A stretch of 64,000 nucleotides of DNA from Paraburkholderia solisilvae (GCF_902859875.1 NZ_CADIKF010000018.1:57312-121311); one strand, 5' to 3'; shown: positions 30,849 to 40,429, counted from the stretch's first letter. Made by a program: numbers and translations. The notes: generated by a model not told the origin, from the sequence alone.

Positions 30849-33107
30849 GTGAATGCTGCCCGCCGCCCCAGCGAATCGATTGCGAGCCTCGCGACACGCG
30901 CCGGCTTCGAAGTCGAATGGCAAAACGCGCATCAGGTCATGCAGCGCGTACCCGATACCACGCTCACCGCGCTGCTCGAACGAATGGGCCTGTTGTGCTC
31001 CAGCGCCGCACAGGTTCGCCAGAGCGCGAGCGCGCTCGAGGCGGAACTGTCCGGCCGCAAGCTGCCGCCGCTGATGACCGCCGAATGCGGGCGCGGCATC
31101 GCGCTGCCCGCCGCGGCGATCAAGTCCGGCAGCCGCTACCGGATCGAACTCGAAAGCGGTGCGTTGATCGATGGACGCTTCACGGCGCCGAAAGGCGAAG
31201 CCGCATTGCTCGCGCCGATCGATGAAGCCGGTTATCACACGCTCGTCATCAACGAGCATCGGATGACGCTCGCCGTCGCGCCCACGCGCTGTTATACGGT
31301 CGCCGACGCGTGGCGCACGATGCAGGCAACCAATGCGAACCGGAATGACGCGAAGCCGACGCCGCCGCTTTGGGGCATCGCCGCGCAGATTTACGGACTG
31401 CGCCGCGCCGGCGATGGCGGGATCGGCGACTACACCGCGCTTGCGACTCTCGCGATCGAAAGCGCGAAACGCGGTGCGCATGCGCTGGCGGTGAGCCCGA
31501 CGCATGCGATGTTCAGCGCGCTGCCGGAGCGTTTCAGCCCATATGCGCCGTCGTCGCGTTTGTGTTTGAACGTCGCGCATATCGATCCGGCCGCCGTGTT
31601 CGGCGCGCAAGCCGCGCGTGATGCAATCGAAGCCGCGCAAGCCGGCCCGGCCTGGCAGCAGCTCGAAACACTGCCGCTGATCGACTGGCCCGCCGCGACG
31701 CCGCTCAGGCTGAAAGTGCTGCGTGTGCTGTTCGAGCATTTCTGCGAGCACGACCGCGCGCAGGATTTGCCGCGCGCACTGGAATTTCACGGCTTCTGTA
31801 CGCGCGGCGGCCGCGCGCTCGAAGATCATGCGCGCTTCGAGGCGCTGCACGCCTATCAGCTTGCGCAACCGGACGGCGAAGGCTACTGGCGCAAATGGCC
31901 CGAGCCGTTGCGCGATCCGCGCAGCGCTGAAGTCGAGGCATTCGCGAACGAGCATCGGCATGAAGTGGAATTTCACCTGTTCCTGCAATGGCTCGCGGCC
32001 AAAGGGCTATCGCATGCGCAGCACGCGGCGCGCGACGCGGGCATGGCGGTCGGCCTGATCGCGGACCTCGCGGTCGGTTGCGACAGCGCGGGCAGTCATG
32101 CATGGTCGTATCGCGACGATATGCTGCACGGCGTGTCGGTCGGTGCGCCGCCGGATCTGTTCAATCAGGCGGGCCAGGCGTGGGGACTCACCACCTTCTC
32201 GCCGCGCGCGATGCGCAATCAGGGCTTCGCGGCGTTTATCGACATGCTGCGCACGGTGTTCGCCCACGCGGGCGGCGTGCGCATCGATCATATCCTCGGC
32301 TTGCGCCGCCTGTGGCTCGTGCCCGAAGGCGAACGCGCGAAAAACGGCGCGTATTTGCGCTATCCGCTCGACGACCTGCTGCGGCTGATCGCGCTCGAAT
32401 CGTGGCGGCATCGCGCGATCGTGATCGGCGAAGACCTCGGCACCGTGCCGCCCGGCTTTCGCGAGCGGCTCGCCGATCATGGCCTGTCCGGCATCCGTGT
32501 GTTGTGGTTCGAGCGCATGCCTGAAGAAGACGGCTTTCTGCCGCCGTCCGCGTGGGACCGCAATGCGGCCGCGACCACCACCACGCACGATCTGCCGACC
32601 GTGGCCGGCTGGTGGGAAGGCGAAGACATCATGTGGCGCAACCGGATCGGCCAGACGATGCCGCGCAGCGACGGCTGCGACCCGGTCGAAGCCGCGCAGG
32701 CGGAACGCGCGGCGGACCGCGAAGCGCTGTGGCGCGCGTTCCAGCAGGCGGGCGTCGCCGCACACGGTGTCGCGGCGCCGCCGCCCGATCAGGCGCCGGT
32801 CGACGAAGCGCTCGCGTTTGTCGCCGCAACACCGTCGCCGCTCGTCACTTATCCGCTCGAAGATCTGCTGGCGCTCGAAGAGCAACCGAATCTGCCGGGC
32901 TCGATCGACGAGCATCCGAACTGGCGTCGCCGCGTGATGCAACCCGTCGACGCACTGTTTGAGGATGCAACCTTCTGCGATCGCCTGCGCGCAGTCGATC
33001 AGGCGCGCGCGGCCGCAGCGGGGCCGCCCGCTCCGACTGGCGCCTCCGCTACCGGCGCCGCCGCTTCTTCCGGATCTTCCGCTTCCTCGTTGCCGAATAC
33101 GCCATGA
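30849..33107 (+). CDS. malQ: 4-alpha-glucanotransferase (amylomaltase)
   Basis: A 752-residue GH77 enzyme. It moves maltodextrin segments between glucans and releases glucose. Nucleophile is Asp480 (GVRIDHILGL), acid Glu528 (VIGEDLGTVP) and the third Asp581 (TTTHDLPTV). Residues 1-~150 are the extra N-terminal domain of long bacterial MalQ. The start is taken as GTG 30849, with AGGAG at 30836-30840, because family similarity begins there; the upstream open frame overlaps treZ. The last ~30 residues are an Ala/Ser/Gly/Pro-rich tail without homology. The stop overlaps the treY start by 4 bp (ATGA). Confidence 0.93.
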   Translation: MNAARRPSESIASLATRAGFEVEWQNAHQVMQRVPDTTLTALLERMGLLCSSAAQVRQSASALEAELSGRKLPPLMTAECGRGIALPAAAIKSGSRYRIELESGALIDGRFTAPKGEAALLAPIDEAGYHTLVINEHRMTLAVAPTRCYTVADAWRTMQATNANRNDAKPTPPLWGIAAQIYGLRRAGDGGIGDYTALATLAIESAKRGAHALAVSPTHAMFSALPERFSPYAPSSRLCLNVAHIDPAAVFGAQAARDAIEAAQAGPAWQQLETLPLIDWPAATPLRLKVLRVLFEHFCEHDRAQDLPRALEFHGFCTRGGRALEDHARFEALHAYQLAQPDGEGYWRKWPEPLRDPRSAEVEAFANEHRHEVEFHLFLQWLAAKGLSHAQHAARDAGMAVGLIADLAVGCDSAGSHAWSYRDDMLHGVSVGAPPDLFNQAGQAWGLTTFSPRAMRNQGFAAFIDMLRTVFAHAGGVRIDHILGLRRLWLVPEGERAKNGAYLRYPLDDLLRLIALESWRHRAIVIGEDLGTVPPGFRERLADHGLSGIRVLWFERMPEEDGFLPPSAWDRNAAATTTTHDLPTVAGWWEGEDIMWRNRIGQTMPRSDGCDPVEAAQAERAADREALWRAFQQAGVAAHGVAAPPPDQAPVDEALAFVAATPSPLVTYPLEDLLALEEQPNLPGSIDEHPNWRRRVMQPVDALFEDATFCDRLRAVDQARAAAAGPPAPTGASATGAAASSGSSASSLPNTP

Positions 33108-36034
33108 CTGTCCCGCGCTCCACGCTCAGGCTCCAGTTCCATCGGGGCTTCACCTTCGACGATGCGCTCGCGCATATCGAATACTTCGCCGCGCTCGGCA
33201 TCAGCCATCTGTATGCGTCGCCGGTGACCACCGCGGCGCCGGGCTCGATGCACGGCTACGATACGGTCGACTACACGCAGGTCAGCGCCGAATGCGGCGG
33301 CGAAGCGGCGTTGAAAAAGCTCGCTGACAAGCTGCACGAGCGCGGCATGGGATTGATCGTCGACGTGGTGCCGAACCATATGGGCGTCGCCGGTTCCGGT
33401 GCGCACAATGCGTGGTGGCGCGACATTCTCGAGTGGGGGCGGCATAGCGCGTACGCGCGCCATTTCGACGTCGATTGGCATTCGCCGGACCCTGCACTGC
33501 GCGGCAAGGTGCTGCTGCCGTGTCTTGGCGCGCCGTACGGCGACGAGCTCGCCGCGGGCCGCATCGCGCTGCGCTTCGACGCGGACACCGGCCGCTTCAA
33601 CATCGGGTATGGCGACCACCTGTGCCCGGTATGCCCGGTCGACTACGCGACGCTGTTGCAGACGGCCGAGCGCGCCGACCTCACTGCGCTGGCCGAGCGC
33701 TTTCGCGGCCTGACCACGCAGCCCGCGGATCAACCGCGTGCCGCGCAGGCGTGCGACGCGCTGCGCGACTTTGCGAAGCAGCACGGCCGCGCGCCGATCG
33801 AGTTCGTGCTGCAAACGCATGCGCCCGAAGACCCGGTCACGCGCGATCATCTGCATCGGCTGCTCGAGCGTCAGCATTTCCGCCTCGCATGGTGGCGCAC
33901 CGCAGCCGACGAAGTGAACTGGCGGCGCTTCTTCGATATCAGCACGCTCGCGGCGGTACGCGTCGAGCGGCCCGAGGTGTTCGACGCGGTACATGCGCTG
34001 GTGTTTCGTCTGTACGCGGACGGGGTGATCGACGGCGTGCGGATCGATCATATCGACGGCCTCGCCGAGCCGCGCGAATATTGCCAGCGTCTGCGGCAAC
34101 GGCTGTCGGAATTGCGTGAAGGCGCGCCGTATATCGTCGTCGAAAAGATTCTGGCGCGCGGCGAGGCGCTGCGCGACGACTGGCCAGTGGACGGCACGAC
34201 CGGCTATGACTTTATGAACGACGTCGGCGCGCTGCTGCACGATCCGCGCGGCGCGCAACCGCTTGCCGCGGCGTGGGCCGCGATCAGCGGGCGCAGCGCG
34301 GCATTTGCCGACGAAGCGCTGGCCGCGCGCCGCAAGATGCTGACCGAGAACCTGGCGGCCGAACTGGACCGCGCGGCGCGTGCCGTGCATCGCATTGCAC
34401 GCGATCACCTTGCCACGCGCGACTTCACTTACACGTCGATCCGGCGTGTCGTCGGCGAGCTTGCCGCGCATTTTCCGGTCTACCGGATCTATCCGCAGAA
34501 CGGCCTGCGCAGCGCGGCCGACAATGTGTTCTTCGAGCGGGCGCTGGACGGCGCGCGGCAGACGCTGTCGAGCGCGGATCGTCGCGTGCTCGAACAGGTC
34601 GATGCATGGCTCGGCAGCGGCGCCGACGAACCCGCGAGCCTGCGCGAGCCGGCCAGCCTGCGCGGCGGCGTAACGCCACCGCAAGGCGCGGCGGTGGGAG
34701 CGTTCAATCATGCCGCAGCGGCGCGCCGCACTGTGCAGACGTTGTTCTCGCAACTGACGGCGCCGGTTGCGGCAAAGTCGATCGAAGATACCGCGTGTTA
34801 TCGCTATGGACGGCTGCTGTCGCGCAATGAAGTCGGCGCGGACCCGGGAGAGTTCGCGTTATCGGTCGCGCAGTTTCATGCAGGCAATCTCGAACGCGCG
34901 CGACGTTTTCCGCATGCGATGCTGGTCACCGCGACACACGATCACAAGCGCGGCGAAGACGTGCGCGCGCGGCTCGCGGTGCTCAGCGAAATTGCGGACG
35001 AGTGGAGCGCGACGTTGCGTGCGTGGTCCACGTTGAATACACCGCTGCGGCGCGCGCCCGACGGCGATACGATCGTCGACGCGCTTACCGAAGACTGGGC
35101 GCCCGGCCCTGCTGCGGAAGCGATGCTGTACCAGACGCTGGTCGGTTGCTGGCCGCCGGATCTGACGGCCGACGACGAAGCCGGCATCGCGGCGCTTGCC
35201 GAGCGCGTCGCGCAATGGCAATTGAAGGCGCTGCGTGAAGCGAAGCTGCGCACCAACTGGTTCGCGCCGGATGAAGCGTATGAAAACGCGTGCCGTGCGT
35301 TTCTGCTCGACATCCTCGCGCCGCAGCGGCGCGACGGGTTTCTGCGCGAACTGTGCGCGTTCGTCGCGCGAATCGGCCGCGCAGGCGCGGTCAACAGCAT
35401 GCAGCAGACCATTTTGCGGCTCGCGTCGCCGGGTGTGCCGGATCTCTATCAGGGCACCGAACTATGGGACTTCAGCCTCGTCGATCCGGATAACCGGCGG
35501 CCGGTCGACTTCGCGCGGCGCGCCGCGCTGCTCGCGGAAAAGCCACCATCCGGGTTTCTCGCCAGCTGGCGCGATGGACGTGTGAAGCTCGCGATCGTGC
35601 AGCGCATGCTGGCGCTGCGTGCGCATCTGCCCGAGTTGCTGAGTCATGGCACGTACTTGCCGCTCGGGGTGCAAGGCGCGCACGCGGAGCGGGTCATCGC
35701 ATTTGCCCGGCGGCATGGCAATGCATGGGCGGTGGTGATTGCGACGCGTCTTGCTGTGCCGTTGCTTGGAAGCGCAGCCGCTCCTGCCAACGTCGACGCC
35801 GATGCCGAGGCCAACGCGGGCGATCACGCGCAAAGCGATTTACCGCTCGTCGAGCCGGCCCGCTGGGAAGACACCGCCGTGCGGATGCCGGAAGAACTGG
35901 TTGCGCGCGCAATGTTCGATTGGGTCAGCCCGGCCGCGCCGAAGGTGGAAGACGACGGCCTGCTGTACCTGCGCGACGCGCTGACGTCGATGCCCATCGC
36001 CGTGCTGGTCGAGGATGGTGTGCCGCGCGCGTGA
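33104..36034 (+). CDS. treY: Malto-oligosyltrehalose synthase
   Basis: A 976-residue GH13_26 enzyme. It isomerises the reducing-end alpha-1,4 bond of maltodextrin to alpha,alpha-1,1, giving malto-oligosyltrehalose for TreZ. N-terminal hallmarks are STLRLQFHRGFTFDDA and YASPVTTAAPGSMHGYD. Nucleophile is Asp315 (GVRIDHIDGL) and acid Glu347 (YIVVEKILARGE). The protein is long for the family. One contribution is a loop near residue 505-530 with a doubled EPASLR unit. The start overlaps malQ. A diverged copy of its last ~75 coding bases plus downstream DNA lies immediately 3'. Confidence 0.94.
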   Translation: MTVPRSTLRLQFHRGFTFDDALAHIEYFAALGISHLYASPVTTAAPGSMHGYDTVDYTQVSAECGGEAALKKLADKLHERGMGLIVDVVPNHMGVAGSGAHNAWWRDILEWGRHSAYARHFDVDWHSPDPALRGKVLLPCLGAPYGDELAAGRIALRFDADTGRFNIGYGDHLCPVCPVDYATLLQTAERADLTALAERFRGLTTQPADQPRAAQACDALRDFAKQHGRAPIEFVLQTHAPEDPVTRDHLHRLLERQHFRLAWWRTAADEVNWRRFFDISTLAAVRVERPEVFDAVHALVFRLYADGVIDGVRIDHIDGLAEPREYCQRLRQRLSELREGAPYIVVEKILARGEALRDDWPVDGTTGYDFMNDVGALLHDPRGAQPLAAAWAAISGRSAAFADEALAARRKMLTENLAAELDRAARAVHRIARDHLATRDFTYTSIRRVVGELAAHFPVYRIYPQNGLRSAADNVFFERALDGARQTLSSADRRVLEQVDAWLGSGADEPASLREPASLRGGVTPPQGAAVGAFNHAAAARRTVQTLFSQLTAPVAAKSIEDTACYRYGRLLSRNEVGADPGEFALSVAQFHAGNLERARRFPHAMLVTATHDHKRGEDVRARLAVLSEIADEWSATLRAWSTLNTPLRRAPDGDTIVDALTEDWAPGPAAEAMLYQTLVGCWPPDLTADDEAGIAALAERVAQWQLKALREAKLRTNWFAPDEAYENACRAFLLDILAPQRRDGFLRELCAFVARIGRAGAVNSMQQTILRLASPGVPDLYQGTELWDFSLVDPDNRRPVDFARRAALLAEKPPSGFLASWRDGRVKLAIVQRMLALRAHLPELLSHGTYLPLGVQGAHAERVIAFARRHGNAWAVVIATRLAVPLLGSAAAPANVDADAEANAGDHAQSDLPLVEPARWEDTAVRMPEELVARAMFDWVSPAAPKVEDDGLLYLRDALTSMPIAVLVEDGVPRA

Positions 36035-36059
36035 TTTGCATCTGTGCGTGTGGACGCGC
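35960..36059 (+). repeat. Tandem duplication at treY 3' end, copy 1 (in treY)
   Basis: From CTGCTGTACCTG at 35960 through the treY stop at 36034 to TGGACGCGCG. The coding part is intact and encodes the real TreY C-terminus. It aligns with 36085-36186 at an offset of 125-127 bp. Confidence 0.8.
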
Positions 36060-36084
36060 GAGGCGCCAAGCGGCATGCGATTAC

Positions 36085-36186
36085 CTGCTGTACCTGCCCG
36101 ATGCGTTGACGTCGATGCTCATCGCCCGTGCTGGCCGAAGTTGGTGTGACGCGCGCGTGGATTCGCATCTGTGCGTGTGGACACGC
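36085..36186 (+). repeat. Tandem duplication at treY 3' end, copy 2 (non-coding remnant)
   Basis: Begins with the same CTGCTGTACCTG and ends GTGCGTGTGGACACGC. Substitutions are scattered, and an extra C in ATCGCCCGTG plus later small indels break the reading frame. It therefore looks like an unselected remnant of a tandem duplication. It lies between the treY stop and the convergent CNNM gene; nothing else recognisable is in that 237-bp gap. Confidence 0.75.
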
Positions 36187-36271
36187 CGCCCGTCATGCGC
36201 CACGCGCCGCGCTGCATGCGCCGGCGCATACCCGCGCGCGGTGAAGTTCAATGCGCCGCAGCGCCCGCGCT

Positions 36272-37636
36272 TCACCCCCCTTCGTCGTCGAACTCCTTCG
36301 GATAGACGCGCACGAGCACAATGCGCGGCCCGCTCATCTTCTTCACTACGATGTCGAAACGCTCGAACTCGACGCGCTGCCCTTCGGCCGGCAAATCGCG
36401 CAGCGCCTGGATGACCAGACCGCCGACCGACTCCGCGCGGCCTTCGTCGATATCGATGCCGAGCGCCCGCTCGAGCGACACCACCGGCAAGCTGCCTTTG
36501 CCCATCAAGGTGCCGTCGTCGAGGCGCGTCCAGTCCTGATCGCCCTGGCGGAATTCGTCATGAATCTGGCCGACCAGTGCGCCGAGCAGGTTGTCGAGCG
36601 TCAGGAAGCCGCTCGGCTTCGCGTGCTTGTGCCCCACCAGCGCCAGATGCGGCGCGCCCTTGCGAAAGCGGCGAAACAGTTCGAGCGCGGGCATATCGGG
36701 CTTCACGTATTGCACGGGGCGCACGTACTTCGACAGATCGTCGAGCGAGCGGCCCGCATGCCGCGCCAGCAGCAGATCCTTCAGGTGAATCGTGCCGGCG
36801 ACGCGTTCGCCCGTCGCGTCTTCGAAGAGCGGGTAGCGGCTGAAGCGATGCCGCGCGACGATCTGCATATTGTCGCGCCATGACAGATCGCGCCGCAGGC
36901 TGACCAGCTCGTGCGCGGGCCGCATCAGGTCGGACACGGTCATGCGCGAAAAATCCAGCGAGTGCGCGATCGTGTTCCATTCGTCCGGGCTATACGTGCG
37001 GCCCGGCAGTTCGATTTCATCGGAGATGCTCGTGCGGCGCGCGCGCAAGATCAGCTTCAGCTCTTCGTTCGAATAGTGCGTATCGCCGCCGTGATCCGCC
37101 GAGAGGCCCGCGATGCGCAGCACCGCATTCGCGCTCGTGTTCAGCACCCAGATCGCCGGGTACATCGCCCAATAGAACGCGTAGAGCGGCAACGCGACCC
37201 ACAATGAAATTTTCTCGGCCTGGCGGATCGCCAGCGACTTCGGCGCAAGCTCGCCGACCACGATATGCAGAAACGAAATGCACGAAAACGCGAAGAACAG
37301 CGAGATGCCGTGAATCAGCCGTTCGGACTCGATGCTGAGCAGCCTGAACACCGGCGTCAGTAAATCAGCGAATGCCGGCTCGCCGATCCAGCCGAGCCCG
37401 AGCGACGCGAGCGTGATGCCGAGCTGACACGCGGACAGATACGCGTCGAGCCGGCGATGCACGGTCGCGAGCAGCCTGCCGCGTACGCCATGCTTTTGCG
37501 CGAGCGTCTGCACGCGCGTTTGCCGCAGCTTCACGAGGCCGAACTCGGCCGCCACGAAAAAACCATTGAGGGCGACGAGCAGCAATGCACCGATAAGGGC
37601 GACAACCTGGATCAAAGCGACGGGCTCCGGCGACAA
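36272..37636 (-). CDS. CNNM/CorC family transporter-like protein (DUF21 + CBS pair + CorC_HlyC)
   Basis: A 454-residue membrane protein often annotated hemolysin-related. The N-terminal CNNM/DUF21 domain has about four membrane segments (LIGALLLVALNGFFVAAEFG, YLSACQLGITLASLGLGWIG, VVGELAPKSLAIR). Two CBS domains follow (VSDLMRPAHELVSL to KYVRPVQYVKPDMPALEL). The C-terminal CorC_HlyC domain contains GDQDWTRLDDGTLMGKGSLP. The family is linked to Mg2+/Co2+ export and magnesium homeostasis; haemolysis is a historical label. The gene converges on treY and stands alone. Confidence 0.9.
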   Translation of the reverse strand: MSPEPVALIQVVALIGALLLVALNGFFVAAEFGLVKLRQTRVQTLAQKHGVRGRLLATVHRRLDAYLSACQLGITLASLGLGWIGEPAFADLLTPVFRLLSIESERLIHGISLFFAFSCISFLHIVVGELAPKSLAIRQAEKISLWVALPLYAFYWAMYPAIWVLNTSANAVLRIAGLSADHGGDTHYSNEELKLILRARRTSISDEIELPGRTYSPDEWNTIAHSLDFSRMTVSDLMRPAHELVSLRRDLSWRDNMQIVARHRFSRYPLFEDATGERVAGTIHLKDLLLARHAGRSLDDLSKYVRPVQYVKPDMPALELFRRFRKGAPHLALVGHKHAKPSGFLTLDNLLGALVGQIHDEFRQGDQDWTRLDDGTLMGKGSLPVVSLERALGIDIDEGRAESVGGLVIQALRDLPAEGQRVEFERFDIVVKKMSGPRIVLVRVYPKEFDDEGG

Positions 37637-37925
37637 AAGTCGTCAGTATAGAGCGTGACCGGCTGGTAAAAGGGGTTCGTGGAGGCACCCGGTCTCGCGC
37701 GATGCGCGGGTCGTGGCGCATGCGTTGAGTGCGCGGGTGGCCTTGAACGGCCCGCCGCCGTGTGACCCGCGCGACCCGCGTGACCCGCAAGGAGATGGGC
37801 GTCCGGAGGACGCGCACGAATACACCGCGCGCGCGTCGCGCAAAAATCAGCCGCGTGTTCTGCTTGCAGGGACGCTGTGGCGAATAAGTGTGCGCGCGCA
37901 ACTATCGAAGGCGCAGGCTCGCCGT

Positions 37926-38732
37926 TCATCCCGCATTCAACGGTATGCGCAGCGACAGCTTCACCGGCTGCCCGTCGACAAGCTCGCCCTGTTCGAACGC
38001 GCCTTCATGCGCCTCGGCCACGCGTTTGCACAGCGCGAGCACCCACGCGATGCGCCCCGACTCGCGTGGCTCGCACGCCTGCCTGCGCGCGAACATTTCG
38101 AGCAGATGCGGCAGCGATGCGTCTTCGAGCGCGTCGGGCGCCGCGGTGAACGTCGCGACCGCGTGCCACATCGACGTGTCCGCGCGCGTCTCCAGCACCA
38201 CCGTCGAATGTTGCGCGCTCGCTTCGGTCGCGAATGTCAGCATCAGCCACAACGCCGCCGCCACGCGCTCGCGGTCGCCGTCCAGTTGCTCCGCGGCGAG
38301 CGGCGTCTCCAGCATGAGCCTCACGCCGCGCTGCTGCGCGAGCATGTCGCGCACGTCGATCACGGTCGTATCGACGAGTGGCCGCAGTTCAAAGCGCTCG
38401 CGATCGAGCGCGAGGTTTTTGGTCTCGGCGCGCGTCGTATCGACGATCGATTCGAGCAATTGCACCTGCTGCTCGACGCCGCTGCGAATGCCGGCGAGCG
38501 CGCGCTGCGCGGTCGCATCGGCGCCATCGACCTTGCGCTCGAGCACGTAGGCCCAGCTATGGATCGCGTTCAGCGGGCTGCGTAGATCATGAGAAACAAG
38601 CGACAGCACGTGATCGCGCATGAAAAGCGCGGTCTGCGCACATAAGCGAGCGGCGCGTTCCGATGCAGCGTTGCCGGGTACGCCCGGCTCTTCGCTGCTG
38701 CCTGCTGGGGAATGCGTGGTCACGATCGACAT
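37926..38732 (-). CDS. Histidine-kinase-like protein with degenerate ATPase domain
   Basis: About 268 residues from the ATG at 38730-38732; the frame stays open to 38864. The dimerisation/phosphoacceptor motif LVSHDLRSPLNAIHSW is intact with its His. The region that should be the HATPase_c lobe reads ERVAAALWLMLTFATEA, where the Mg-ATP-binding Asn of the N box is absent, and no DxGxG or GxGxG box follows. There is no membrane segment or PAS domain before the His. It may be a phosphotransfer partner or pseudokinase rather than an autokinase. TATAAT just upstream of 38771 could be its -10, which would favour this shorter start. No response regulator is adjacent. It is divergent from the FKBP gene. 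Confidence 0.65.
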   Translation of the reverse strand: MSIVTTHSPAGSSEEPGVPGNAASERAARLCAQTALFMRDHVLSLVSHDLRSPLNAIHSWAYVLERKVDGADATAQRALAGIRSGVEQQVQLLESIVDTTRAETKNLALDRERFELRPLVDTTVIDVRDMLAQQRGVRLMLETPLAAEQLDGDRERVAAALWLMLTFATEASAQHSTVVLETRADTSMWHAVATFTAAPDALEDASLPHLLEMFARRQACEPRESGRIAWVLALCKRVAEAHEGAFEQGELVDGQPVKLSLRIPLNAG

Positions 38733-38875
38733 CCTTATAAGCGGTTCGTGGTTCGAATGGCTAGCCAACATTATAGGCAAGGCCCTCGCGCAAGAACGCA
38801 CGACACGCCTGGTTCGCGGCGTACACACAACGCGCCTACAATACCGGTTTCGATCGACCCTCAATGGAGCAACTT

Positions 38876-39217
38876 ATGCCGACCGTGACCACCGAATCCG
38901 GCCTGAAATACGAAGATCTGACCGAAGGCACCGGCGCTGAAGCGCACGCGGGCCAAACGGTCAGCGTTCACTACACCGGCTGGCTCACCGACGGCCAGAA
39001 ATTCGACTCGAGCAAGGACCGCAACGACCCGTTCGCGTTCGTGCTCGGCGGCGGGATGGTGATCAAGGGCTGGGACGAAGGCGTGCAAGGAATGAAGGTG
39101 GGCGGCGTGCGCCGTCTGACGATTCCGCCTCAGCTCGGCTACGGCCCGCGCGGCGCGGGCGGCGTGATTCCGCCGAATGCGACGCTCGTGTTCGAAGTCG
39201 AACTGCTCGAGGCCTGA
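38876..39217 (+). CDS. FKBP-type peptidyl-prolyl cis-trans isomerase
   Basis: A 113-residue single-domain FKBP. The active-site aromatic and acidic residues sit in [35 protein letters not shown] and [18 protein letters not shown]. It catalyses proline isomerisation and acts as a folding factor. There is no signal peptide, so it is cytoplasmic. The ATG at 38876 with GGAG six bases upstream is preferred to the ATG at 38864. An AraC-type regulator follows 20 bp later on the same strand. Confidence 0.94.
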   Translation: MPTVTTESGLKYEDLTEGTGAEAHAGQTVSVHYTGWLTDGQKFDSSKDRNDPFAFVLGGGMVIKGWDEGVQGMKVGGVRRLTIPPQLGYGPRGAGGVIPPNATLVFEVELLEA

Positions 39218-39237
39218 GCGTCACAGGCACGCAGTTC

Positions 39238-40038
39238 ATGGCCAGCCGTCCTGTCACCGTCGCGTCGCCGAGCGTTTCGTTGCGGCGCTTCAGCCCGACC
39301 GAGGCGTCGGACCTGCACGACTTCCATCAGATCGTGCTCGGCCTCGACGGCTCGATGGTGATGGCGGTCGACGGCATCGAGCGCGAGATCGACCGGCGCT
39401 CCGCATGGCTGGTCCCGGCCGGCGCGCGGCACGATTATGCGGGCATCGGCGAAAACCGCCAGCTCGTGCTCGACTTGCCGGTCGCGTCGCTTGCGGTGCC
39501 CGCGCGGCTCTTCGATCGCGCGAAAACCTTCGATATCGACAGCGGATTGATGCGGCTGGTCGGCCAGGTTGCCCTGTGCGCGTCAGGCGATGCGCACGCG
39601 GACGATGGCGCGGCAGCGCTGCGCCGCTTCAATTGGGGTGCGGCCGCGCAACTGTGTGCGGCGCTCGTGCAAGGCGCCGGCAGCGCGGCGACGGGCGCGG
39701 CGGATGCGCAGGCGGCCACGGGCCTCGACTTTGCGCGTATCGACCGCTGGTTGCGCGCGCATCTTTCCGAGCCGTTGCGTATCGGCGATCTCGCCGCGCA
39801 TTGCGGCTTCGGATTGCGGCGGTTTCATCAGCTTTTTATTGAGGCGTTCGGCGAGACGCCGCATCGTTATCTGCAGCGTCTGAGGCTCGATACGTCGATG
39901 ACGCTGCTCGTCGATCCGCGGCGTTCGCTGTCGGATGTCGCGCTCGATGTCGGGTTTGGCGATCAGAGCGCGTATACGCATGCGTTTACGCGCCGCTTCG
40001 GGATTGCGCCTGGGCAGTGGCGCGCGTTGCGTCACTGA
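39238..40038 (+). CDS. AraC family transcriptional regulator
   Basis: A 266-residue regulator. The N-terminal ~150 residues are a cupin-like sensing domain (LVPAGARHDYAGIGENRQL). The C-terminal ~100 residues carry the two AraC HTHs, LRIGDLAAHCGFGLRRFHQL and LSDVALDVGFGDQSAYTHAF, ending RRFGIAPGQWR. The ligand and targets are unknown. It follows the FKBP gene by 20 bp, but co-function is not implied. Downstream is the 17-bp minisatellite. Confidence 0.9.
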   Translation: MASRPVTVASPSVSLRRFSPTEASDLHDFHQIVLGLDGSMVMAVDGIEREIDRRSAWLVPAGARHDYAGIGENRQLVLDLPVASLAVPARLFDRAKTFDIDSGLMRLVGQVALCASGDAHADDGAAALRRFNWGAAAQLCAALVQGAGSAATGAADAQAATGLDFARIDRWLRAHLSEPLRIGDLAAHCGFGLRRFHQLFIEAFGETPHRYLQRLRLDTSMTLLVDPRRSLSDVALDVGFGDQSAYTHAFTRRFGIAPGQWRALRH

Positions 40039-40163
40039 GTGCGGTTTCGCTGGTTTTCCTGCGGTTTGTTGCGCTGCTTAGTTGCTCTGCTTTGTCTTCA
40101 CTGCCCACGTTGATGCGAACCGCGATGTTCGTTCGTGCGCGTGGTGCGGCGGTGGCTTCGACT

Positions 40164-40367
40164 GCTTCTCTGGCTTTGTCGCTTCTTTGGCTTTGTCGCT
40201 TCTTTGGCTTTGTCGCTTCTTTGGCTTTGTCGCTTCTTTGGCTTCGTCGCTTCTTTGGCTTCGTCGCTTCTTTGGCTTCGTCGCTTCTTTGGCTTCGTCG
40301 CTTCTTTGGCTTTGTCGCTTCTTTGGCTTTGTCGCTTCTTTGGCTTCGTCGCTTCTTTGGCTTTGTC
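40164..40367. repeat. 17-bp tandem minisatellite, 12 units
   Basis: Twelve head-to-tail units of GCTTCTTTGGCTTTGTC without any indel. Unit 1 has one T-to-C change in CTTCTC, and units 5-8 and 11 read CTTCGTC in place of CTTTGTC. A partial unit (GCTT) follows. Because 17 is not a multiple of three, each frame cycles through all phases and stays open, giving a false 17-residue protein repeat. It lies between the convergent araC-type gene and metZ, in a 391-bp region with no gene. The uniform units point to slippage or unequal recombination. Confidence 0.95.
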
Positions 40368-40373
40368 GCTTGT

Positions 40374-40404
40374 GGCCTGGCGCCGCGTTGCACGACGCCA
40401 GGCC
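40374..40404. terminator. Hairpin next to the minisatellite, possible metZ terminator
   Basis: A perfect 9-bp stem GGCCTGGCG / CGCCAGGCC with a 13-base loop, about 25 bp past the metZ stop. There is no T tract on either strand, so intrinsic termination is uncertain. Confidence 0.4.
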
Positions 40405-40429
40405 ATCACATCACGCGTTCAGCCGCGCT

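Noticed and set aside
40164..40367. CRISPR array
   Set aside because: Units are 17 bp, head to tail with no spacers, and no cas genes are present.
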